From contig VBOC01000135.1 of assembly GCA_005877655.1 (NCBI GenBank), positions 1-5,273 on the forward strand: 5,273 nt of DNA, written 5' to 3'. A program made the position numbers and the translations under genes. The notes under the pieces are model-generated. The model was not told where the DNA came from and did not search any database. It saw only the letters and a list, made by a program, of their open reading frames with translations. The stretch's first letter is position 1. Each line of letters starts with the position of its first letter. Shown here in pieces: positions 1-4,550 of the stretch. Source of the DNA: Ignavibacteria bacterium (GTDB lineage Bacteria > Bacteroidota > Ignavibacteria > UBA10030 > SZUA-254).

Positions 1-730
1 TCTCGGTATCGGCAACGGTGACGGTGAATGAACATTTGCCGACGTTCCCTGCAGAATCGGTCGCGGTGCAATTCACCGTCGTGCTTCCGACCTGAAAGGC
101 CGACCCCGATGGGGGGTTACATGAAATGGCGATGGTGCCCGGACAATTATCGGTTGCTGTTGGGGCCGGATAGTTCACGACAGCGGAGCACAGGCCGCGT
201 TCGTTCTCCGCATTGATGTTTCCGGGACACGTAATAGCCGGCCTCTGCGAATCCTGTACCGTCACCGTGAAGGAGCAGGCCGATGAGAGCCCGCCTGCGT
301 CCGTCGCGATGCAATTTACGGCCGTTGTGCCCTTCTGAAATGTCGAGCCCGACGGCGGATTACAGAGTAATCGAACACCCGGACAGTTATCCGTTGCGAT
401 ATTCGTATCCAATGCGACTACCGCAGAACACTTACCCGGGTCGGTTGCTTGTGTGATCGGGGCCGGGCAATGAATCACCGGATGCTCCGTGTCCGCAACC
501 GAAACGCTGAACCTGCACGTATCGTTCGGCGCCACGCCATTGGAAGCGACGCAGGTTACCGTCGTTGTGCCCTTGGGGAAAGCAGTCCCCGACGGCGGCG
601 TGCAGACTATCGCAGGCGGGGGGCAACCGGCCGTAAACGTTGGAGGCGTGAAGGTGACAACCGCCGAGCAACGTCCTGTATCATTGTCTCTTAAGATATT
701 TGCAGGACAAGGGCCGAGCCGCGGGGCTTC
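1..730 (-). repeat. Three tandem HYR-type repeats, 80-residue period
   Basis: The units are roughly residues 449-530 (485-730), 531-610 (245-484) and 611-691 (1-244) of the secreted protein. The CP motif falls at residues 456, 536 and 616 and CSAVV at 469, 549 and 629, each exactly 80 residues apart. Each unit then carries C(N/T)PPSG, a G(T/S)T.V.C strand and a C.F(S/T)V(T/S)V strand. Every unit has six cysteines at matching places, suggesting three disulfides per domain in an oxidising compartment. Unit 3 has one extra residue between its third and fourth cysteines. Unit 1 is the most diverged: its ATDNCPG motif has become TAGCPPP. The last unit runs into the window edge, so more copies may follow. 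HYR domains are Ig-fold modules associated with adhesion; binding partners cannot be read from the sequence. Confidence 0.88.
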
Positions 731-2074
731 GTGGACGGTGATTCCGGCCGTCTGCGTCCCATTGTCGACCTTTCCCGAAACTACCGCCGGGGAATCGCCG
801 GGACACGTTGCATTCGTATACGTCGAGGTAGCCATCAGATTGGTGATCGTCGCGGCGCCCGGGCTGACGCTCCCGTGGGTGCCGCCGTTGAATGTGATGG
901 TTAACCCATTCATCACCGTGGGATTGATGGCGATGTTATTGCTATTCTTAGCGAAACTTGCCGTGACGGTCGATGTGCCGCCGGGACTGATGAGCGAGGG
1001 GGATGGCGTCAACTGCAGGTCGATCCGAGGATCCGCATCAACTGTGCCCGAGGTCGTCTGGCACCCCGCAGAACCCGGCGGGCCGTCGCAGGCCCACCAG
1101 TTATTCCTGGCTGTCACAGTTCCGCCGTTATTATAGAGGGCGCTCCCGCCGATGGAGGCGACATTTTCGGAAAATCTGCACAAGCTGACGTTCACGATTC
1201 CGCTTGAAACGTAGATGGCTCCGCCCTGTCCTATCGGTGTTCCGGCGCCATTCTTGAGGAATGTGCAGTTGGTAATATCGGCATGATTTCCGGAGGCAAG
1301 AACGATCATGATCGCGCCGCCCTGCCCTGCGCCTGCGGCGGCAGTTGCCAGATTCAAGGAAAAGGTGCAGGAATCAATTTTCAGGTTGCCTGGGTTCGTG
1401 CCGTTGTTGTACGCGATAGCGCCCCCGACGGCTGGTTTAGCTGTGTCGTTGCTGAAGCTGGTGTTCGTGCAGTTGAGGTCGCCTCCCCCGCTGAAGGATA
1501 TCGCTCCCCCGTTGTCCGTCGACTGCGTGGAATTGCCGCTCAGATCGCAGTTGTCGAGGTTAAAGACGTTTGACGGCCCGCCGGCCAGAACCGCGCCGCC
1601 GCCGAAACCACCCGCGTTCCCTCCCGTGATTTTGACGTTTTCAATCGTGATCGTTTGGCCCGAATCCGGATAGAAATTCTCAAAGCAACCGGAGCCGGCA
1701 GTCGTTTGCGCTATGGTGGTGTTCGCAGGTGTCCCCTGCCCGTGTATCGTGAACCCGTGAGCCAACGCGCCGCCGATGAGGATGTCGCTTCCGAGGGTGA
1801 GATTGTACGTCCCGGGAGGCACGTTGATCATATGGGGAAGAAGGGCGAGGCTCGGCTGTGTGTTCGCCGCCTCAATCGCCGATCTGAGCGAAATATGGCC
1901 GCTGGCATCGGTTCCCGTTATGGGGTTCGTGGCATGCGAATCGTTCGTCGTGTTCACCGTGAATATTCCCGCCGGGGATTGGACCGATCCTGCAAACAGG
2001 AGGGAGAGGAGAATGACCAGGGCCCTCGTTTTAGGAGATGATTCTTCCGTTCGGGTTCTACCAAGGCATACCAT
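1..2074 (-). CDS. Secreted beta-helix (CSLREAI/Pmp-like) protein with C-terminal HYR repeats, 3' end outside window
   Basis: The frame is open from the ATG at 2074-2072 to the left edge: 691 residues, no stop. A strong SD (GGAGGG, 6 nt before the ATG) fixes the start. Residues 1-17 are basic, 18-28 form a hydrophobic core (ALVILLSLLFA), and cleavage is likely near 30-35, so the product should be exported. Residues 60-71 (HISLRSAIEAAN) resemble the CSLREAI motif without its cysteine. Residues about 80-330 look like a right-handed beta-helix with GGAI motifs (189, 217, 252, 284) alternating with FxxN motifs (238, 272, 301), as in chlamydial Pmp repeats. The NNWW...C segment near 324-338 is typical of the end of such helices. 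Residues about 350-448 resemble an Ig-like domain. From 449 onward there are three HYR repeats. The likely role is a surface or extracellular adhesive protein; no catalytic residues were recognised. The C-terminal anchor lies outside the window. Confidence 0.9.
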   Translation of the reverse strand, partial: MVCLGRTRTEESSPKTRALVILLSLLFAGSVQSPAGIFTVNTTNDSHATNPITGTDASGHISLRSAIEAANTQPSLALLPHMINVPPGTYNLTLGSDILIGGALAHGFTIHGQGTPANTTIAQTTAGSGCFENFYPDSGQTITIENVKITGGNAGGFGGGAVLAGGPSNVFNLDNCDLSGNSTQSTDNGGAISFSGGGDLNCTNTSFSNDTAKPAVGGAIAYNNGTNPGNLKIDSCTFSLNLATAAAGAGQGGAIMIVLASGNHADITNCTFLKNGAGTPIGQGGAIYVSSGIVNVSLCRFSENVASIGGSALYNNGGTVTARNNWWACDGPPGSAGCQTTSGTVDADPRIDLQLTPSPSLISPGGTSTVTASFAKNSNNIAINPTVMNGLTITFNGGTHGSVSPGAATITNLMATSTYTNATCPGDSPAVVSGKVDNGTQTAGITVHEAPRLGPCPANILRDNDTGRCSAVVTFTPPTFTAGCPPPAIVCTPPSGTAFPKGTTTVTCVASNGVAPNDTCRFSVSVADTEHPVIHCPAPITQATDPGKCSAVVALDTNIATDNCPGVRLLCNPPSGSTFQKGTTAVNCIATDAGGLSSACSFTVTVQDSQRPAITCPGNINAENERGLCSAVVNYPAPTATDNCPGTIAISCNPPSGSAFQVGSTTVNCTATDSAGNVGKCSFTVTVADTE
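1133..1603 (-). repeat. Pmp-like GGAI / FxxN beta-helix repeats
   Basis: This part of the secreted protein (residues about 158-314) alternates GGA(I/V/L)-type turns (158, 189, 217, 252, 284 and a GGSAL variant at 309) with (C/S)xF..N turns (207 as FSND, then FSLN, FLKN and FSEN at 238, 272, 301). Both motifs are the signature of chlamydial polymorphic membrane protein repeats and of related bacterial beta-helix proteins. The spacing of about 30 residues fits one or two coils of a parallel beta-helix. The DNA itself is only weakly repetitive; the repeat is clear at protein level. Confidence 0.75.
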
Positions 2075-2080
2075 ACGCAA

Positions 2081-2088
2081 CCCTCCTC
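2081..2088 (-). promoter_or_regulatory. Ribosome binding site of the secreted beta-helix/HYR gene
   Basis: On the minus strand GAGGAGGG lies 6 nt before the ATG at 2074. It is the strongest SD match in the window and decides the start, because no other in-frame start codon lies nearby and the hydrophobic export signal follows at once. Confidence 0.85.
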
Positions 2089-2137
2089 ATGACAAGTTCG
2101 ATGAGAAAATCAACCGGCGCGAATATCGCTGACGCTT

Positions 2138-2159
2138 CCCGCGGTCACTACCCGCGGTC
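2138..2159. repeat. 9-bp direct repeat CCCGCGGTC in the spacer
   Basis: CCCGCGGTC occurs at 2138-2146 and again at 2151-2159, separated by ACTA (period 13). Each copy contains the palindrome CCGCGG. It starts a few bases after the stop codon of the last collar gene. It could be a regulator half-site pair, a weak hairpin or chance in GC-rich DNA; no known operator was recognised. Confidence 0.5.
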
Positions 2160-2162
2160 GGT

Positions 2163-2693
2163 CTAACCCCTCGGCGGGAACACTCCCTGAAGGGCGATGC
2201 AGAAATTGAGTGTCAGATACGGCGGCAGATTATTATGCGGCAGACTGCCGCCGGAATTGGAGAATGCCCCGGGATTCATCTGCGGCGCTCCCCCGGGGTT
2301 TTGGTTATACATGTTGAGTCCCCTCGCGGCTCCGGGCGTCGACCATACATCGTTCTGGGGGCTTACATCTTGGCCGACGCTGCTGCGGCCGCTCACAGCG
2401 TGTGTGTGAGCGGGCATTTCAGTTTGAAGAAGTGTTACCGCATCAGACCCCCCTTGTTCCCCCAGATCGCGTAGAGACAATCCGGGCCCCTGACCCTTGT
2501 GAAGCGGTGCACGGCCCTGCAAATCAGGAAGCGCGAACGTGCTCTGTCCGTTGCCGCCGTACGTCGTCCCCAGGAGCGAAAAGAGCGCCGTGTTCTGGCT
2601 GATGGGAAGTAACTGCCCGTCGCAGAATGCCCAACCTTTCGGGGCGAAGTTACAAGCGAGTATCCTGATTTCAGCTACAAATGGATTGGCCAT
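2163..2693 (-). CDS. Phage tail collar domain protein (MdpB-like), intact copy
   Basis: This 176-residue protein is a full-length member of the tail-collar / microcystin-dependent protein family. It starts with the family pattern MANPFVAEIRI, followed by GWAFCDGQLLPIS (residues about 21-33), ALFSLLGTTYGG, F.LPDLQGR, the MPAHTH motif near 94-99, a variable glycine- and asparagine-rich middle, and the conserved end LPPYLTLNFCIALQGVFP. There is no signal peptide. AAGGAG 6 nt before the ATG sets the start and overlaps the stop codon of the preceding collar gene (TAAGGAG). Related domains occur at the tips of phage tail fibres; chromosomal copies like this usually have no proven function. It is the last gene of the tight cluster, 88 nt before the secreted-protein gene. 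Family assignment is firm; a role as a fibre tip or surface-binding protein is inference. Confidence 0.93.
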   Translation of the reverse strand: MANPFVAEIRILACNFAPKGWAFCDGQLLPISQNTALFSLLGTTYGGNGQSTFALPDLQGRAPLHKGQGPGLSLRDLGEQGGSDAVTLLQTEMPAHTHAVSGRSSVGQDVSPQNDVWSTPGAARGLNMYNQNPGGAPQMNPGAFSNSGGSLPHNNLPPYLTLNFCIALQGVFPPRG

Positions 2694-2699
2694 CTTATT

Positions 2700-2705
2700 C
2701 TCCTT
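2700..2705 (-). promoter_or_regulatory. Ribosome binding site of the third collar gene, overlapping the upstream stop
   Basis: On the minus strand the TAA stop of the upstream collar gene (2706-2704) is part of TAAGGAG, so the SD of the next gene begins inside the stop codon. The start follows 6 nt later. This arrangement favours translational coupling of the two paralogues. Confidence 0.8.
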
Positions 2706-3201
2706 AGTTCTGCGACGGGAAAATCCCCACGAGTGCTATGCAAAAGTTGAGAACCAAATAGGGCGGCATGTTTTCGTGCGGCTGACTACCTCCCACCGGG
2801 GCTACGGCCTGTGGGGACATCGAGCCGTTTCCGGCGTTTGAATAGGCAGGCTGGCCCCCCGAAGCCCAATACGCATTGGCGGGATTCGGCGTGTTGGCGC
2901 CGGCATCGCTGCCCACCGCCGTATGTGTATGGGCCGGCAGCTCGCCAGTCGCAAGGGTGTGGGCCGTTTCTCCGGCACGATCCCCCAGCGTGTGGCCGTT
3001 TCCGAAATGTATCGGTGCGCGGCCTTGAAGGTCGGGCAGCCCAAAATTGACCCGGCCGTCGCCGCCATAGTTTGTGCCCAAAAGCGAGAAGAGGGCCTGG
3101 TTTTGGTTTATTGGCAAGAGCTGGCCGTTGCAGAACGCCCAGCCCTTGGGAGGGAAGTTCCAGCTGATGATCTTGATCTCGGATAAGAACGGTTCTGCGA
3201 T
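2704..3201 (-). CDS. Phage tail collar domain protein (MdpB-like) with an apparent ATC start codon
   Basis: The product is 165 residues if read from ATC at 3201-3199. From there the protein is AEPFLSEIKIISWNF, then GWAFCNGQLLPIN, ALFSLLGTNYGGDG, F.LPDLQGRAPIH, ELPAHTH near residues 90-96, a variable Gly/Asn/Ala-rich stretch, and MPPYLVLNFCIALVGIF, so the whole collar family length is present. AAGGAG lies 9 nt before the ATC. Between the upstream in-frame TGA (3279-3277) and the TTG at 3117 there is no ATG, GTG, TTG or CTG in frame. A TTG start at 3117 would delete the conserved WAFCNGQ region and has no matching SD, so it is unlikely. The ATC may be a true rare start, a mutated ATG, or a sequencing error. 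The gene lies 75 nt after the broken copy and 10 nt before the intact one. The family is certain; expression level is open. Confidence 0.85.
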   Translation of the reverse strand: MAEPFLSEIKIISWNFPPKGWAFCNGQLLPINQNQALFSLLGTNYGGDGRVNFGLPDLQGRAPIHFGNGHTLGDRAGETAHTLATGELPAHTHTAVGSDAGANTPNPANAYWASGGQPAYSNAGNGSMSPQAVAPVGGSQPHENMPPYLVLNFCIALVGIFPSQN

Positions 3202-3210
3202 TGGTCTGTT

Positions 3211-3216
3211 CTCCTT
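3211..3216 (-). promoter_or_regulatory. Ribosome binding site pointing to the ATC start
   Basis: AAGGAG, the same hexamer used by the next collar gene, lies 9 nt before ATC at 3201. The residues after the ATC match the usual start of the family (M-A-x-P-F). This site is the main evidence that translation begins, or once began, at that codon. Confidence 0.7.
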
Positions 3217-3276
3217 ATGCGATGCTTCGGCCGGCGATGGAAGCTGATATCCGGTTCTTGCGGCCTTCTTCCGGAA

Positions 3277-3718
3277 TCATGTCTGGCTAGGCAATACTCC
3301 GAACAATGATATGATAAAGCTTAACCCGAGATACGGCATCATGTTGTCGTGCGGCTGACTTCCCCCTGTACTACCGATGACTCCGGGGTTCATCGCCGCG
3401 CCGGGCGGAGAGGCCGGTAGAAACTGTTTGAGCAGCGTCGTGCCGGCCCAAACATTGTTCTGGGGAGCGGAGCGTCACTGTCTCAACCCCCCCGGTTTGA
3501 GCGAGGGTAAAGCCGCTCCCAACGTGCATAGGAACACGGCTTTGCAGATTGGGCAAGGCGAACGTCGTTTGGCCGTCGCCGCCGTACGTCGTGCCGATGA
3601 GATTGAATAGCGCATCATTTTCCGATATCGCCATAAGTTGGCCGTCGCAAAATGCCCACCCTGTGGGCGCGAAATTTCCGGCGAACATCCGAATCTCTCC
3701 TATGAACGGTTGGGACAT
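3277..3718 (-). pseudogene. Tail collar domain protein (MdpB-like) broken by internal deletion and frameshift
   Basis: The ATG at 3718 (GGAGA 7 nt upstream) opens a normal collar N-terminus: MSQPFIGEIRMFAGNFAP, GWAFCDGQL, ALFNLIGTTYGGDG, F.LPNLQSR, then GGVETVTL. After CTC at 3472-3470 the frame loses family resemblance and stops at 3371, giving 115 residues. Another frame, entered around 3471-3465, resumes the family with PQNNVWA, then GGSQPHDNMMPYLGLSFIISLFGVLPS, and ends at TGA 3279-3277. The MPAHTH segment that both sister genes carry at this point is missing, about 20 codons by comparison with the copy at 2163-2693. The simplest reading is an out-of-frame deletion between VTL and PQNNVW. 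A tandem GAGCG-GAGCG (plus strand 3465-3474) sits on the junction. A sequencing or assembly error could explain the shift but not easily the missing motif. The truncated 115-residue product might still be made. Confidence 0.85.
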
Positions 3719-3725
3719 GGCAGAG

Positions 3726-3730
3726 TCTCC
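3726..3730 (-). promoter_or_regulatory. Ribosome binding site of the first (broken) collar gene
   Basis: GGAGA lies 7 nt before the ATG at 3718, inside the 48-nt gap after the DUF6916-like gene. The initiation signals of the broken gene are therefore intact, in keeping with recent damage. Confidence 0.65.
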
Positions 3731-3766
3731 GATTGGTTTTGTGACAATTGTTGCTGGCTCGAATCG

Positions 3767-4117
3767 TTATGCAGGATCGTGCAGCTTGCTGAACACGGCT
3801 TCATACGAGTAACCCCGGTCGTCCTTGCCGACAGGTACGATGAACAAATCGAACGATCCTAACTTGTCATGTTCAAATCGATACGTCCCCTGCGGAATGA
3901 ACGTCTCCACTGCGCTCCTGAACGTGATCGAAAACTCCTCCTGCCGCGCCCACACCTTCCGGTCCGAGACGTCGATCAGGCGTAATTCGAGCTTCTTTCC
4001 GGAGAGGGCCTCCACCCTGAACGTCGAGTTGTTGTTCTCCATGAACGCATCATGTGTGGGCAACTCCACGCCGATCGTTCCGCCCCTTTCAGATTCTTGC
4101 ATCCGAGAGCTTCTCAT
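3767..4117 (-). CDS. Small DUF6916-like protein
   Basis: The longest reading is 116 residues from ATG 4117 to TAA 3767-3769. The core starts ELPTHDAFMENNNSTFRV, continues as a predicted all-beta domain (LELRLIDVSD, EEFSITFRS) and ends with GTYRFEHDKLGSFDLFIVPV and a short tail. A (T)H..F..xxN..F.V beginning and a G.Y.xxH..LG.F.LFIVPV end are, as I recall, characteristic of the DUF6916 family, which is often found beside tail-collar genes. Its molecular role is unknown. There is no signal peptide or membrane segment. The start is uncertain: ATG 4117 gives a 29-nt overlap with the acetyltransferase; ATG 4102 and GTG 4069 are also possible, the last being closest to where the conserved domain begins and lying after a GGGGCGG stretch. 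Placement between acetyltransferase and collar genes suggests a shared job, possibly at a fibre; that is inference. Confidence 0.8.
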   Translation of the reverse strand: MRSSRMQESERGGTIGVELPTHDAFMENNNSTFRVEALSGKKLELRLIDVSDRKVWARQEEFSITFRSAVETFIPQGTYRFEHDKLGSFDLFIVPVGKDDRGYSYEAVFSKLHDPA

Positions 4118-4538
4118 CTACTCTGTCCGCCAATCTCTCATAGAGCCGGAGAGCACGATTAAAGCGCTCGACGTGTATCCGCACTGCCTTGTCAAGGCCG
4201 TTTGCCTCGTCGAGCAGCATCTGGATGAGCATGTTGCCGATGCCTGCATTGCGATGCTCCGGCAGGAGAGAAATATCGAGAAGCCTGAGTTCATCCTCCC
4301 GTCTCAGCACGATGAATCGCCCTGCGGGCACGCCATCATGGAGGACAATCCGGTAGTCCATTTCGGGAAACGCCTGCCGATAGTACCTGGTCTGCGCATC
4401 GAACTGCATCCGGAGGAACTCCTGCTTCTGGTCCGGGCTCCAGGGTGTGATCGCGAGTTCCTCGGCGCGTGTGCTTGCATACAGCTCAAGGAGGAAATTC
4501 TCATCGTTTTCGCGCACGGGGCGCAGGGTCACCGCCAT
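4089..4538 (-). CDS. GNAT-family N-acetyltransferase, short at the C-terminus
   Basis: The 149-residue product has the GNAT layout: strand 1 VTLRPVRENDENFLLELY (3-20), a middle sheet with YRIVLHDGVPAGRFIV (62-77), LRLLDISLLPEHR, then the acetyl-CoA pyrophosphate loop R96-NAGIG-101, a following helix (NMLIQMLLDEAN) and VRIHVERFNRALRLYERL (119-136). The family normally continues with LGF and two final beta strands; here the end is LADRVDEKLSDARI, with no such strands, so the last part of the fold seems lost or replaced. The acetyl-CoA site is intact; activity is uncertain. GAGGGA before the ATG supports the start and overlaps the stop of the upstream binding-protein gene. The 3' end overlaps the longest reading of the DUF6916-like gene. 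The acetyl acceptor cannot be inferred: small molecule or protein N-terminus are both possible. Confidence 0.88.
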   Translation of the reverse strand: MAVTLRPVRENDENFLLELYASTRAEELAITPWSPDQKQEFLRMQFDAQTRYYRQAFPEMDYRIVLHDGVPAGRFIVLRREDELRLLDISLLPEHRNAGIGNMLIQMLLDEANGLDKAVRIHVERFNRALRLYERLADRVDEKLSDARI

Positions 4539-4544
4539 GATCTA

Positions 4545-4550
4545 TCCCTC
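4545..4550 (-). promoter_or_regulatory. Ribosome binding site of the acetyltransferase, overlapping the upstream stop
   Basis: GAGGGA lies 6 nt before the ATG at 4538. Its first G is the last base of the upstream TAG stop (4552-4550). Together with the similar arrangement at 2700-2706 this supports one co-translated operon. Confidence 0.7.

Larger units (their letters stand above)
2075..2162 (-). other. 88-nt intergenic spacer between collar genes and the secreted-protein gene
   Basis: This is the largest gap in the window. It holds a direct repeat (GACCGCGGG twice, 4 nt apart, at 2138-2159) and the SD of the downstream gene. The two CCGCGG cores could pair as a 6-bp hairpin with a 7-nt loop, but no T-run follows, so it is not a convincing intrinsic terminator. 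No good -35/-10 pair was identified. Whether the secreted-protein gene has its own promoter here or is read from the collar operon is open. Confidence 0.6.

Noticed and set aside
432..671. A minus-strand 79-codon frame inside the HYR region
   Set aside because: It is an alternative frame of the long secreted protein, without repeat motifs or its own SD.
489..1136. A 215-codon plus-strand open frame
   Set aside because: It is the mirror of the Ig-like and HYR coding region, whose minus-strand translation shows precise 80-residue repeats. The plus-strand product has no recognisable domain.
2058..2090. A 10-codon leader frame (ATG at 2090) overlapping the start of the secreted-protein gene
   Set aside because: It has no SD of its own; its ATG precedes the AGGAGG of the real gene by chance. 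No attenuation structure was seen.
2138..2159. Intrinsic terminator after the last collar gene
   Set aside because: The possible stem is only 6 bp (CCGCGG) and is not followed by a T-run on the minus strand.
3463..3487. Programmed ribosomal frameshift in the first collar gene (a run of seven G lies just upstream on the coding strand)
   Set aside because: The frame is still correct after the G-run (VETVTL is normal family text), and the change coincides with loss of the PAHTH segment, which favours a deletion over recoding.
2163..3718. Prophage tail region
   Set aside because: Collar-domain proteins occur in many chromosomal loci. No other phage gene, integrase or attachment-like repeat is visible here, so a prophage call is not supported from this window alone.
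3744..3751. Palindrome ACAATTGT in the gap before the first collar gene
   Set aside because: An 8-bp palindrome without extended symmetry or a neighbouring promoter is too short to call an operator.
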